A stretch of 64,000 nucleotides of DNA, taken from contig NZ_JAHKPZ010000004.1 in NCBI RefSeq assembly GCF_018860825.1, forward strand, positions 372,001 through 436,000, in the 5' to 3' direction. The position numbers and the translations under genes were made by a program. Below are positions 24,699 to 33,750 of the stretch, one piece after another. This DNA is from Lacinutrix sp. C3R15 (lineage in GTDB: Bacteria > Bacteroidota > Bacteroidia > Flavobacteriales > Flavobacteriaceae). The stretch's first letter is position 1. Each line of letters starts with the position of its first letter. The notes beneath the pieces were generated by a model. It saw nothing but the letters and a program-made list of their open reading frames with translations. It had not been told where the DNA came from and did not search any database.

Positions 24699-26816
24699 TT
24701 ATTGGTGTAGTTTTAATTGAATTCGTTTTCTAAGCACATCAACCTCAATAACTTTAACAATAATTTGTTGGTGTAAATGCACATGATCATTTACGTCTTT
24801 TACAAAAGAGTCGGAAAGATTAGAAACATGAATTAAACCACTTTCTTTAATACCAACATCTACAAAACAGCCAAAATTGGTAATGTTATTTACAATTCCT
24901 GGTAGTAATTGGCCTTCTTTTAAATCATTAATTGTTTTAATATTTTGATTAAAAGTAAAAACCTTGGCTTCTTCTCTAATGTCTAATCCTGGTTTTTCAA
25001 GCTCCTTAATTATATCTTCAAGTGTAAATAAACCTATAGTTGCAGAACTGTAATTTTTTAAATTTACTTGCTTAAGTAGGTCTGTATTTCCTATTAAATC
25101 TTCTACAGATGTATTTAAGTCTTTGGCCATTTTTTGCACAATTTTATAGCTTTCAGGGTGTACAGCAGAATTGTCTAAAGGGTTTTTAGCATCTTTAATT
25201 CTTAAAAAAGCAGCTCCTTGTTCAAACGCTTTATTACCTAATCTTGGTACTTTTTTTATTTCATTTCTAGAAGAAAAAGCGCCATTTTCATTTCTATAAA
25301 TAAAAATATTTTCTGCTAATTTTGGTCCAATACCAGAAACATAACTTAGTAGGCTTTTACTAGCAGTATTAATATTTACACCCACTGCGTTTACACAATT
25401 TTCAACAACAATGTCTAATTGTTTTTGAAGTTTGGTTTGGTCTACATCATGTTGGTATTGCCCAACACCAATAGATTTTGCATCAATTTTTACCAGCTCT
25501 GCTAAAGGGTCTTGTAAACGTCTACCAATAGAAACAGAGCCTCTTACTGTAACATCATAATCTGGAAATTCTTCACGAGCAATTTTAGAAGCCGAATAGA
25601 TGCTTGCACCAGCCTCACTAACTACAAATACCTGAATAGCATTTTTAAAATGTATTTTTCTAATTAAGGCTTCGGTTTCTCTTGAAGCGGTTCCGTTACC
25701 AATAGCAATAGCTTCAATTTTATAAGCATCTGCTAAAGAACTAATCTTTTTCATGGCTCCAATACTATCGTTTTTAGGAGGATGCGGATAAATAGTTTCG
25801 TTATATTTTAATTGTCCTTGTGCATCTAAACAGACTACTTTGCAACCGGTTCTAAACCCTGGATCTATGGCAAGAACACGTTTTTGACCTATTGGTGAGC
25901 CTAATAAAAGTTGTTTTAAATTTTTTGCAAATACTTGTATTGCGGCTTCATCTGCTTTGTCTTTTGCATGTTGTAAGGCCTCATTAGATAAAGAAGGTAA
26001 AAGCAAGCGTTTGTATGCATCTGCTATTGCTAGTTCTATTTGTTCTGCACAAGTGTTATTAGATTTTATAATTCTGCTCTCTATTTTTTGTAAAGCACGT
26101 TCTTTATCAATGTCAATTTTTACACGAATAAAACCTTCTGTTTCGGCTCTTAAAATAGCAAGTAATCTGTGTGATGGTATTCTACTTAAAGATTCTTCCC
26201 AATCAAAGTAGTCTCTAAATTTTTGTGCTTTTTCTTCTTCTTTTTTTGTTTTTATCACTTTCGTGGAAATCATTGCGTAACGCTCTAGCTGGCTTCTTAG
26301 ATTGTTTCTAATGTCTGTACGCTCGTTAATCCACTCTGCAATAATATGTCTAGCACCTTCTAAGGCATCCTCAATAGATGTGATTTCTCCTTTTACATAT
26401 TTAAAAGCTATAGATTCTATATTGGAAGCATTTTGGCTCATAATAATTTTAGCCAAAGGTTCTAATCCGTTTTTTCTAGCAGTTTCTGCTTTCGTTTTTC
26501 GTTTCTTTTTAAAGGGTAAGTAAAGATCTTCTAGTGTAGTAACGTTTTGCGCCTTTTCTATTTTAGATTGTAGTTCTGCAGTTAAAACATTTTGTTCTTC
26601 TAATGCTTTTAAAATGGCCGATTTTCGTTTTTCTAAAGCTTCAAACGCTTCTTTGTATTTTACAATATCTCCTATTTGTACTTCGTCTAGATTTCCGGTT
26701 CGTTCTTTTCTGTAACGTGAAATAAAAGGTATGGTACAGTCTTCATTTAAAAGCGCAATGGTGTTTTTTATTGAAGATTCTGGTAGTTGGGTTTTAGTGC
26801 GTATAAAAGAAATCAT
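24699..26816 (-). CDS. tex: Tex-type RNA-binding transcription accessory protein
   Basis: 705 residues, normal for Tex/YhgF. Order: helical N-terminal region (PFISRYRKERTGNLDE), YqgF/RuvX-like RNase H fold (VLAIDPGFRTGCKVV), helix-hairpin-helix repeats (SKSLLSYVSGIGPKLAENI) and a C-terminal S1 RNA-binding domain (PGIVNNITNFGCFVDVG). Cytoplasmic nucleic-acid-binding protein linked to transcription and RNA turnover. The neighbouring small lipoprotein genes have no evident functional link. Confidence 0.95.
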   Translation of the reverse strand: MISFIRTKTQLPESSIKNTIALLNEDCTIPFISRYRKERTGNLDEVQIGDIVKYKEAFEALEKRKSAILKALEEQNVLTAELQSKIEKAQNVTTLEDLYLPFKKKRKTKAETARKNGLEPLAKIIMSQNASNIESIAFKYVKGEITSIEDALEGARHIIAEWINERTDIRNNLRSQLERYAMISTKVIKTKKEEEKAQKFRDYFDWEESLSRIPSHRLLAILRAETEGFIRVKIDIDKERALQKIESRIIKSNNTCAEQIELAIADAYKRLLLPSLSNEALQHAKDKADEAAIQVFAKNLKQLLLGSPIGQKRVLAIDPGFRTGCKVVCLDAQGQLKYNETIYPHPPKNDSIGAMKKISSLADAYKIEAIAIGNGTASRETEALIRKIHFKNAIQVFVVSEAGASIYSASKIAREEFPDYDVTVRGSVSIGRRLQDPLAELVKIDAKSIGVGQYQHDVDQTKLQKQLDIVVENCVNAVGVNINTASKSLLSYVSGIGPKLAENIFIYRNENGAFSSRNEIKKVPRLGNKAFEQGAAFLRIKDAKNPLDNSAVHPESYKIVQKMAKDLNTSVEDLIGNTDLLKQVNLKNYSSATIGLFTLEDIIKELEKPGLDIREEAKVFTFNQNIKTINDLKEGQLLPGIVNNITNFGCFVDVGIKESGLIHVSNLSDSFVKDVNDHVHLHQQIIVKVIEVDVLRKRIQLKLHQ

Positions 26817-26848
26817 AATACAGTTTTAATGCTAGAAAAGTAATAAAA

Positions 26849-26877
26849 AAACCTTGCAGTACTAGACTACAAGGTTT
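26849..26877 (-). terminator. Intrinsic terminator of the NlpE/META gene
   Basis: Stem AAACCTTG/CAAGGTTT (26849-26856 with 26870-26877) with additional AGT/ACT pairing inside, followed in minus-strand RNA by a run of seven U. It lies 21 bases after the stop of the upstream gene (26898). Confidence 0.8.
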
Positions 26878-26897
26878 GTTGTAAAACAGGGATGTGT

Positions 26898-27683
26898 TTA
26901 TTTAACAGCTTCAAAAAGAGCTAAAGGAGCCATTTTTGCTCTGTTAAGTGTCATTTTATCTCCTTTAATAGTGTAGTTGTCTACTGTTTCAAGAATACTA
27001 AAAAAAGTCTTTTCTGTACTCATATCTGTACAAGCTTTTAAAGTTCCAGTTATGTTAGACATGTTAATTTTATAACCATTTAGTGTTTCATATCTTCCGT
27101 TAAAACTGTTACAGGTACCGTTTCCGTAAACCATATTTTCTTCTTCAGAAAAAGCGATATATGCATTTGGGTTTTCCACTTTTTTTCCAAGAAGTTCAAC
27201 AAGTTTCCATTTGGTTTTTGTAAATGGTGTGGTTACTATAGTAGTATTTTGTTTTTTTAAGATATACAATTTAGCCGTTTTTCCTGTGATTTTATTACCT
27301 GATTTGTCTAATTGTGTTAGAATATTTTCGCCTACAAAAAAGGAGGTTCTATTAGCATCAGATAGCACTATTGTTCGTCCGTCTTCAGACCATTTAAAAA
27401 TACCTTTACTAGTAAATTCTGCATCTTCTTTTCCTAAATAGTTTTCTGTAGCAGTAAACGTTTTGTTTTTATTAATGGTAATGGTTTTTTGTATTCCTTC
27501 GCAATCTGCACAAGGGATTGTTCCTGTATAAGTACCTGGCCAATCTAATGTTATTTCACTATTATGCACATCTGTTACTGTTTTATTATCTGTACTAGTG
27601 TTGGTGTTTTCCTTTTTGTTAGAGTTGCAACTAGTAACTAAAATTAGTAGTACTGCTATTAATTTAATGCTTTTTAATTTCAT
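26898..27683 (-). CDS. NlpE-like plus META (HslJ-like) domain lipoprotein
   Basis: 261 residues. Lipoprotein signal with Cys19 (VTSC), a low-complexity N/T/K linker, an NlpE N-terminal-like barrel (about 48-145) with the PCADCEG CxxC motif, and a META/HslJ domain (about 155-258) containing GNGTCNSFNGRYE and a second Cys in LKACTDMSTE. NlpE senses envelope stress in enterobacteria; HslJ is a heat-inducible envelope protein. The fusion suggests an envelope stress role, which is inference. Confidence 0.82.
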   Translation of the reverse strand: MKLKSIKLIAVLLILVTSCNSNKKENTNTSTDNKTVTDVHNSEITLDWPGTYTGTIPCADCEGIQKTITINKNKTFTATENYLGKEDAEFTSKGIFKWSEDGRTIVLSDANRTSFFVGENILTQLDKSGNKITGKTAKLYILKKQNTTIVTTPFTKTKWKLVELLGKKVENPNAYIAFSEEENMVYGNGTCNSFNGRYETLNGYKINMSNITGTLKACTDMSTEKTFFSILETVDNYTIKGDKMTLNRAKMAPLALFEAVK

Positions 27684-27716
27684 TTTAAATGCGTTTGTAT
27701 TACGTGTTATTTTTTT

Positions 27717-28181
27717 TTAAGCTTTTTCAAATTGCATGTTAATGGTATATCTTTTGTTTTTTACATAAACCACATAGTGCCATTGCATAGATGTATTTGT
27801 AAGCTCTGTTATTTTTATTCTGTAATTATTGCTAAGTCCTTTTTTATTTTTTGTGTTTAAAACAATGTGAGCATAGCCTGTTTTTTCTTCGGTTTTTAAA
27901 AACCTAAAAGAAAGGTTGCGTTTACCATAGGTGCAATAAAGATCGTTTATAGCATACGTACCATCTTTACTTGTAGGGTTAAAATGCCAGCGACTATCTT
28001 TAAAACATTGGTTTGTTGCATCATTAAACAGTATAATCTTGTCATAGCTGTCTGGCTCAATAAAAGAAACTTTTGTAAGTAACCAGTCATCAGATAAATT
28101 AAAGGTTGGTGCACTTTTAGTTTTTACAGTTTTACAAGATACAACTAGCAATATAATAAGTAGCGTTGCTATTTTTTTCAT
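27717..28181 (-). CDS. Lipocalin-like small lipoprotein (paralogue 2)
   Basis: 154 residues, function unknown. Type II signal with VVSC (Cys16), then the same pattern as the 162-residue protein at 23974-24462: DWLLTKVSFIEPDSYDKI, CFKDSRWHF, INDLYCTYGKR and TSMQWHYVVY. Here the lipid cysteine is present, unlike in the paralogue. The gap to metG upstream is one base, so it may be co-transcribed with metG. Confidence 0.75.
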   Translation of the reverse strand: MKKIATLLIILLVVSCKTVKTKSAPTFNLSDDWLLTKVSFIEPDSYDKIILFNDATNQCFKDSRWHFNPTSKDGTYAINDLYCTYGKRNLSFRFLKTEEKTGYAHIVLNTKNKKGLSNNYRIKITELTNTSMQWHYVVYVKNKRYTINMQFEKA

Positions 28182-28182
28182 C

Positions 28183-30249
28183 TTAGCTTATTGGTAAACC
28201 ATTGTTAACAGCTTTGTCATCAGGATTTACAAAAACCAATTTACCTTCTGGAGTTTCTGTCATTAAAATCATACCTTCACTTTCTACACCACGTAATGCT
28301 CTAGGAGCAAGGTTAACTAAAACGGTTACTTTTTTACCTACAACTTCTTCTGCTGTAAAACTTTCTGCAATACCAGAAACAATGGTTCTTACATCTATTC
28401 CTGTGTCTACTTTAAGTACTAAAAGCTTTTTGGCTTTTGGCATTTTTTCAGCTTCAAGAATGGTACCAACACGAATATCTAGTTTGGTAAAATCTTCAAA
28501 AGCTATGGTTTCTTTTTGAGGCTCTACAACTGCATTAGCTATTTCGTTTGCTTTTTTACTAGCTTCTAATTTATCTAATTGTTTTTGAATGGTTGCATCT
28601 TCAATTTTAGAGAAAAGTAATTCTGCTTTTCCTATTTGGTGTCCAGCAGGAAGTAGTACCTCTTTGGTGGTAACTTCATGCCAAGTGGTTTTGGTTTCGT
28701 TAGATGCAATATTAAGAATTGATTTTAGTTTGGTAGAAGTAAACGGTAAAAACGGTTCGCTTAATGTTGCTAAAGCCGAAGCAATTTGCAATGCTACATA
28801 CATGATGGTTTTGGTACGTGCTTCGTCTTGTTTAATAACTTTCCAAGGCTCTTCGTCTGCTAAATACTTGTTTCCTAAACGTGCAAGATTCATTAATTCT
28901 TGTCCAGCCTCTCTAAAACGATATCTTTCAATAGAGCTAGAAATTACGTTTGGATATGCTTTTATTGCTGCTAAAGTTTCTTCGTCAACCTCTGTGAAAT
29001 CACTTGGAGTTGGAACAATTCCGTTGTAATATTTATTGGTTAAAACAACCACACGATTGATAAAGTTTCCAAAAATGGCAACTAGTTCATTGTTGTTTCT
29101 TGCTTGAAAATCTTTCCAAGTAAAATCATTATCCTTGGTTTCTGGAGCGTTTGCTGTTAGTGCATAACGCAGTACATCTTGTTGGCCAGGAAAATCTTCT
29201 AGGTATTCTGGTAACCAAACGGCCCAGTTTTTAGAAGTAGAAAGTTTTTTACCTTCTAGATTTAAAAACTCATTGGCAGGTACGTTATCTGGTAAAATAT
29301 AAGAGCCTTCTGCTTGTAACATGGCTGGAAAAATAATACAGTGAAATACAATATTGTCTTTACCAATAAAATGTACTAGTTTGGTGTCTTTGTCTTTCCA
29401 ATACGGTTCCCAATTTTTTCCTTCGCGTGCTGCCCATTCTTTGGTAGAAGAGATGTAACCTATTGGTGCATCAAACCAAACATATAAAACTTTTCCTTCT
29501 GCGCCTTCAAGAGGTACAGGGATTCCCCAATCTAAATCTCTGGTTACAGCACGCGGACGTAAACCATCATCAATCCATGATTTTACTTGTCCGTACACAT
29601 TAGGTTTCCAGTCTTTTTTGTGGCCTTTTAAAATCCATTCTCTTAAAAACTCTTCGTGTTTATTTAATGGTAAAAACCAGTGTTTGGTTTGTTTTAAGGT
29701 TGGCGTGTTTCCTGTAATTGCAGATTTAGGGTTAATTAAATCTGTAGCATTATGGCTAGTACCACAGTTTTCACATTGGTCTCCATAACTTTCTTCATTG
29801 CCACATTTTGGGCAAGTACCAATAACAAATCTATCTGCTAAAAACTGGTTTGCTTCTTCGTCATATAGTTGTTCTGTAACTTCTTCTACAAATTCGTTTT
29901 TATTGTAAAGTGTTGTAAAAAACTCTGAAGCAGTATCGTGGTGAATTTTAGCAGAAGTACGGGAATAGTTATCAAAAGTAATTCCGAATTCTTCAAAAGA
30001 TTGTTTAATAATTGCATGATATTTATCTACAATGTCTTGTGGTGTAACGCCTTCTTTTTTTGCTTTAATAGTAATAGGAACTCCATGTTCATCGCTACCA
30101 CAAATAAAAGCAACGTCGTTTCCTGTTAAACGCATAAAACGTGCATAAATATCTGCTGGCACATAAACACCTGCTAAGTGACCAATATGAATTGGACCGT
30201 TGGTGTAAGGTAAAGCTGCAGTAATAGTATATCTTTTAGGTGTACTCAT
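28183..30249 (-). CDS. metG: Methionine--tRNA ligase
   Basis: 688 residues. Class I aminoacyl-tRNA synthetase with the HIGH signature (HIGHLAG, about 21-27), a zinc knuckle ([17 protein letters not shown]) in the connective domain, a KMSKS-type loop (KLSTSKNW), an anticodon-binding helical region, and a C-terminal EMAP/Trbp tRNA-binding domain (about 575-685). It charges tRNA-Met for initiation and elongation. The upstream region carries an inverted repeat shared with the divergent LD-carboxypeptidase gene. Confidence 0.97.
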   Translation of the reverse strand: MSTPKRYTITAALPYTNGPIHIGHLAGVYVPADIYARFMRLTGNDVAFICGSDEHGVPITIKAKKEGVTPQDIVDKYHAIIKQSFEEFGITFDNYSRTSAKIHHDTASEFFTTLYNKNEFVEEVTEQLYDEEANQFLADRFVIGTCPKCGNEESYGDQCENCGTSHNATDLINPKSAITGNTPTLKQTKHWFLPLNKHEEFLREWILKGHKKDWKPNVYGQVKSWIDDGLRPRAVTRDLDWGIPVPLEGAEGKVLYVWFDAPIGYISSTKEWAAREGKNWEPYWKDKDTKLVHFIGKDNIVFHCIIFPAMLQAEGSYILPDNVPANEFLNLEGKKLSTSKNWAVWLPEYLEDFPGQQDVLRYALTANAPETKDNDFTWKDFQARNNNELVAIFGNFINRVVVLTNKYYNGIVPTPSDFTEVDEETLAAIKAYPNVISSSIERYRFREAGQELMNLARLGNKYLADEEPWKVIKQDEARTKTIMYVALQIASALATLSEPFLPFTSTKLKSILNIASNETKTTWHEVTTKEVLLPAGHQIGKAELLFSKIEDATIQKQLDKLEASKKANEIANAVVEPQKETIAFEDFTKLDIRVGTILEAEKMPKAKKLLVLKVDTGIDVRTIVSGIAESFTAEEVVGKKVTVLVNLAPRALRGVESEGMILMTETPEGKLVFVNPDDKAVNNGLPIS

Positions 30250-30262
30250 TTTTATAATTTCT

Positions 30263-30320
30263 GTCAGGTCGAGCGCAGTCGAGACCTACTTTAAAACCTC
30301 TCGACTGCGCTCGAGGAGAC
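30263..30320. repeat. REP-like inverted repeat between metG and the LD-carboxypeptidase gene
   Basis: Perfect 15-bp arms CGAGCGCAGTCGAGA (30270-30284) and TCTCGACTGCGCTCG (30299-30313) with a 14-base loop. Far more GC-rich than its surroundings. Elements with the CTCGACTGCGCTCGA core are, to my knowledge, dispersed in many marine flavobacterial genomes. It lies 14-70 bases upstream of metG, inside its leader or promoter. Confidence 0.75.
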
Positions 30321-30399
30321 AAATGGATGCCAATTAAATTTGAAGCTACAAAAGTACACATTTTAAGAGCGATTTAGAAAAAAAATGTACATTTACATT

Positions 30400-31416
30400 A
30401 TGACTAAAAAAGGAATCTTATTACATATAATTTGTGTGTTTTTTTTCTTCGGAAACCTAAGTCTTTCCGCACAAAATTATAGCTTAAAAAAAACAATTAC
30501 TTTGATACAACCAGATTATTTAAAAGCAGGAGATACTGTGGCTATAGTTGCTCCTTCGGGAATATTAAAAAACAGAAATTCTGAAGTAGAACAAGCTATA
30601 AACCTACTTAAAAGTTGGAATTTAAAAGTGGTAGTAGGAGAACATGTTTTTAGTAAAGACAACCATTTTGCAGGAACAGATGCAGAACGATGTGAAGATT
30701 TTCAGAAAGCATTAGACGATCCTACAATTCGTGCTATTTGGAGTGCAAGAGGAGGTTACGGAACCGTTAGGATTTTAGATAAATTAGATTATACCAAATT
30801 TAAACAAAACCCAAAATGGATTATTGGTTATAGTGATATTACGGCATTGCATAATCAAGTACATAATCAAGGGGTGGAATCTTTACATGCTATTATGTGT
30901 GTAAGTTTACCTAAAGATGTAAGTGAAATAAAAGAAAGTATAGCAAGTTTTAAAGATGCGCTTTTTGGTAAGCCAATAGCGTATACCTTAAAAGGATCTG
31001 CTTATAACCGAACAGGAAAAGTAACCGCTCCTGTGGTTGGAGGTAATTTAACCATTTTACATACCATGTTAGGATCTGATACTAGTATGGATACTTCTGG
31101 AAAAATTTTGTTTATTGAAGAAATAGGAGAGTACAAATACCATATTGATAGAATGCTACAAAGTTTAAAACGTGCTGGTTATTTTGAAAACTGCAAAGGT
31201 GTTATAGTTGGTGACATGAGTAAACTGCGAAAAAATACCACGCTTTGGGGAACTTCTGTAGAACAACTTATTTTAGATGCATTGGCAGAATATGATTTTC
31301 CGATTGTATTTAATATGCCTGCAGGACATGAAGAAGATAATCGTGCTTTAATTCTTGGTAGAAATGCAACAATTACAGTTGGTAAAGAGGCGAGTACTAT
31401 TGTTTTTGAAAACTAG
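30400..31416 (+). CDS. LD-carboxypeptidase (peptidase S66 family)
   Basis: 338 residues from the chosen ATG; an upstream ATG at 30385 would add MYIYI before the signal peptide. Signal sequence (KGILLHIICVFFFFGNLSLSAQ) then the S66 fold: GDTVAIVAPSG, the nucleophile elbow IIGYSDITAL with Ser, and the Glu/His partners late in the protein (PAGHEEDNRALI). Such enzymes trim the D-Ala from the tetrapeptide of recycled or periplasmic peptidoglycan. Having a signal peptide suggests a periplasmic role rather than the cytoplasmic LdcA role. Confidence 0.9.
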   Translation: MTKKGILLHIICVFFFFGNLSLSAQNYSLKKTITLIQPDYLKAGDTVAIVAPSGILKNRNSEVEQAINLLKSWNLKVVVGEHVFSKDNHFAGTDAERCEDFQKALDDPTIRAIWSARGGYGTVRILDKLDYTKFKQNPKWIIGYSDITALHNQVHNQGVESLHAIMCVSLPKDVSEIKESIASFKDALFGKPIAYTLKGSAYNRTGKVTAPVVGGNLTILHTMLGSDTSMDTSGKILFIEEIGEYKYHIDRMLQSLKRAGYFENCKGVIVGDMSKLRKNTTLWGTSVEQLILDALAEYDFPIVFNMPAGHEEDNRALILGRNATITVGKEASTIVFEN

Positions 31417-31424
31417 AAATATTT

Positions 31425-31835
31425 ATGAATGAAGCATTAAAAATTCTTGAATCTAATGAGCTTATAAGACATATAGTTTTGTTTAAATTATACATTGAAA
31501 GTCAAGGGGAAGCTATGAAACAGATCTATGGTTTAAAAAAATCTATTAAAGAACTTTATGGTAATGATTTTAATGATCATATATATAATCAAAATGTAAG
31601 ATACTTATCTGTAAATAAAGGTTATATTGGGAATAATGCAAGTCATTTAACTTACAAAGGTTTAGAATATTTAGAAGGTTGGCTTAAATCATTTGAGAAA
31701 TTAACAGAAGATGAAACTGAAAAATTAAACAAAGAATTGCCTCAACAGATTTTTGATTTTTTCAAGTTTACCAAAGAAACTACAACAGTTTTAAGTTTTG
31801 TAAATCAAATGCTTAAGCTTGCTGAAAGATTTTAA
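31425..31835 (+). CDS. Hypothetical protein, possible winged-helix (YjcQ-like) domain
   Basis: 136 residues, not recognised with certainty. The middle (YLSVNKGYIG, SHLTYKGLEYLEGW) resembles the wing and following helix of YjcQ/DUF2513-type winged-helix proteins; the rest is helical and charged. No signal peptide. It begins 8 bases after the LD-carboxypeptidase gene and could be co-transcribed with it. Confidence 0.6.
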   Translation: MNEALKILESNELIRHIVLFKLYIESQGEAMKQIYGLKKSIKELYGNDFNDHIYNQNVRYLSVNKGYIGNNASHLTYKGLEYLEGWLKSFEKLTEDETEKLNKELPQQIFDFFKFTKETTTVLSFVNQMLKLAERF

Positions 31836-31879
31836 AAAAGTATTTGTGTATTCGTGGTAAAGAAAAAGAGTAATTAATA

Positions 31880-31967
31880 AAATTCCCATTTTTTTGTCTG
31901 TCTGAGGGCTGGCGTGTGAATAACAATTTAGTAGGCATGAAGAAATTTCTGCCTGCGTAGGAACAAG
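31880..31967. repeat. GC-richer intergenic segment with inverted repeats upstream of yraN
   Basis: Between the hypothetical gene and yraN the composition shifts. GTAGGCA...TGCCTGC flank a GAAATTTC core (about 31931-31956), followed by GTAGGAA. It resembles a degraded palindromic dispersed element; I cannot confirm copies elsewhere. Confidence 0.35.
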
Positions 31968-32327
31968 ATGGCGCAACATAATGAACTTGGTAAAAAAGGA
32001 GAGGAGTTAGCAGTAGATTATTTATTGCAAAATGGTTATGAAATTATGGAACGTAATTACAGATACCAAAAAGCAGAAGTAGATATTATTGCTAAACAAA
32101 AAGAAACCCTTGCTATTATTGAAGTGAAAACACGATCGACTATTAATTTTGGGAATCCACAAGATTTTTTAAAACCAAAACAAATACAGCGAATAGTAAA
32201 TGCAGTAGATCAATATGTAACAACAAACAAACTAGACGTTGAGGTGCGTTTTGATATTATTGCCATAGTTAAAACAGGTAAAAAATTTGAAATAGAGCAT
32301 TTAGAAAATGCTTTTTATCATTTTTAA
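31968..32327 (+). CDS. YraN family (UPF0102) putative endonuclease
   Basis: 119 residues, typical length. Restriction-endonuclease-like fold: GKKGEELAVDYLLQNGYEIM, then the catalytic pattern with Asp (KAEVDIIAKQ) and Glu-x-Lys (LAIIEVKTRS). These proteins are widespread, usually near rnhB or rsmI genes; the exact role is not established. It ends 24 bases from the convergent HAD gene. Confidence 0.88.
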   Translation: MAQHNELGKKGEELAVDYLLQNGYEIMERNYRYQKAEVDIIAKQKETLAIIEVKTRSTINFGNPQDFLKPKQIQRIVNAVDQYVTTNKLDVEVRFDIIAIVKTGKKFEIEHLENAFYHF

Positions 32328-32351
32328 TGTATGTAAATGCTGCTTTTTTTA

Positions 32352-33038
32352 CTAGTTATAAGTAATGAGAATATCTGCTACTTTTTTTAAGTTTGTTTCA
32401 TTAATTTCGCATTGTGGTGCTAACGGAAATACTTGTTGTCCTGGTCTGCTAACAAATGCAGCTCTATAACCAGCCCAAAGTGCTCCAGCAACATCCCAAC
32501 CATGTGCTGCAATAAGCATACATTCTTCTGGTTTTACTTGCATGGTACTTGCCGCCCAATGATAAGTATCTGTAAAGGGTTTGAATTTTTTTACCGCTTC
32601 AATACTTAACAAAGCATCAAAATAATTGGTTAAGCCAACATTTTCAAACTTGTTTTTTAAACTTTCTTTAGATGAGTTTGTAAGCGCAACTAATTTGTAA
32701 TCTTCGTTTTTTAGTACTGATAAAGCCTCTTTTACCTCTGGATGTACAGGTAAATTTTGCATAGATTTTACAACAATTTCGCGTGCTTTTTCTTGTGTAA
32801 GTGTAATGCCGTTATTGGCAGCTACCATTTGTAAAGCTGCCGCACCAATATAACCAAAAGGTTTGTATTGCTTGCTGGCAGACATGACCAAAGAATACTG
32901 TAACATGGTAGTAAACCACAATGATAATAAATCTTCTTTACCTCCTAAAGCACCTTTTACCTGCTTTTTCATAATGGCGAGGTCTAAAAGTGTTTCGTTT
33001 ACATCAAAGAATAATACTTTTGGTTTGGCTTGTATCAT
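32352..33038 (-). CDS. HAD-superfamily hydrolase, haloacid dehalogenase type II-like
   Basis: 228 residues. HAD motif I FFDVNETLLD with nucleophile Asp12, motif II LTNSS (Thr/Asn-Ser), motif III Lys in VKKFKP, and motif IV in LIAAHGWDVAGALWAG, which is the pattern of L-2-haloacid dehalogenases (AAHxWDxxGA). Hydrolytic dehalogenation is therefore the likeliest activity, though only homology supports it. It is the last gene of a minus-strand cluster with a peroxiredoxin-like gene 6 bases upstream. Confidence 0.8.
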   Translation of the reverse strand: MIQAKPKVLFFDVNETLLDLAIMKKQVKGALGGKEDLLSLWFTTMLQYSLVMSASKQYKPFGYIGAAALQMVAANNGITLTQEKAREIVVKSMQNLPVHPEVKEALSVLKNEDYKLVALTNSSKESLKNKFENVGLTNYFDALLSIEAVKKFKPFTDTYHWAASTMQVKPEECMLIAAHGWDVAGALWAGYRAAFVSRPGQQVFPLAPQCEINETNLKKVADILITYN

Positions 33039-33044
33039 AATTTT

Positions 33045-33710
33045 TTATTTCAGCTTTTTCAAAGCTAATACTATTTCAGAAGGTTCTGCACGTTTTCTGT
33101 AATCTGCATCTAAAAAAGCATATTGAATGGTTGCGTTAGTATCAATAACATAAGTAGCAGCTAGAGGTAATTTGTTTGTGTTATTACCATTTACTTGGTT
33201 TAAACCAAAGGCTTCTTGGTATATAGAAGCTACTTCATTGGTTAAGGTAAAAACTACACCATACTCTTTTGCAACGGTATTACTAACATCACTTAAAACA
33301 GTGAATTCTAAATTGTTTTTTTCTGCAGTACTTAAGGAGTTGTCTGGTAATTCTGGAGTTAATGCTAAAAGTGTTGCTCCAGTTTTTTTAATTTCGGGTA
33401 ATTTTTCTTGTAAATAACGTAATGTAATATTACAATAAGGACACCAACCACCTCTGTACCATGTTAATACTACGGGTCCGTTTTGTAATTCGCTATATAA
33501 AGAAATAGGTTGGTTTAGAGCGTTTTTTAATGCGAAATTTGGAGCTGTATCACCAACATGTAACGCATTATCCAGTACTCCAGAATTTGCTACACTAGCA
33601 ATACCATCTGCGTAAATTTGATTTTTTTCTTTTGTAAATTTTGCAGCACCTTCTTTTCGTTTTATAGCTAATAAGGTATCTAATTCTTCGTTACTTTTTT
33701 TTGTGTCCAT
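33045..33710 (-). CDS. Peroxiredoxin-like (AhpC/TSA) protein
   Basis: 221 residues. Thioredoxin-fold core with the motif YRGGWCPYCN (CxxC) instead of the typical Prx PxxxTxxC, matching the peroxiredoxin-like family 2 proteins. N-terminal helical extension of about 60 residues, no signal peptide. Likely thiol-based peroxide or disulfide reduction in the cytoplasm. It sits between the HAD hydrolase and a DsbA/FrnE-like gene, 40 bases after the latter. Confidence 0.85.
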   Translation of the reverse strand: MDTKKSNEELDTLLAIKRKEGAAKFTKEKNQIYADGIASVANSGVLDNALHVGDTAPNFALKNALNQPISLYSELQNGPVVLTWYRGGWCPYCNITLRYLQEKLPEIKKTGATLLALTPELPDNSLSTAEKNNLEFTVLSDVSNTVAKEYGVVFTLTNEVASIYQEAFGLNQVNGNNTNKLPLAATYVIDTNATIQYAFLDADYRKRAEPSEIVLALKKLK

Positions 33711-33750
33711 ATTGGTAATGTGTTGTTATTGTAAATTTAGGGTAAATGGT

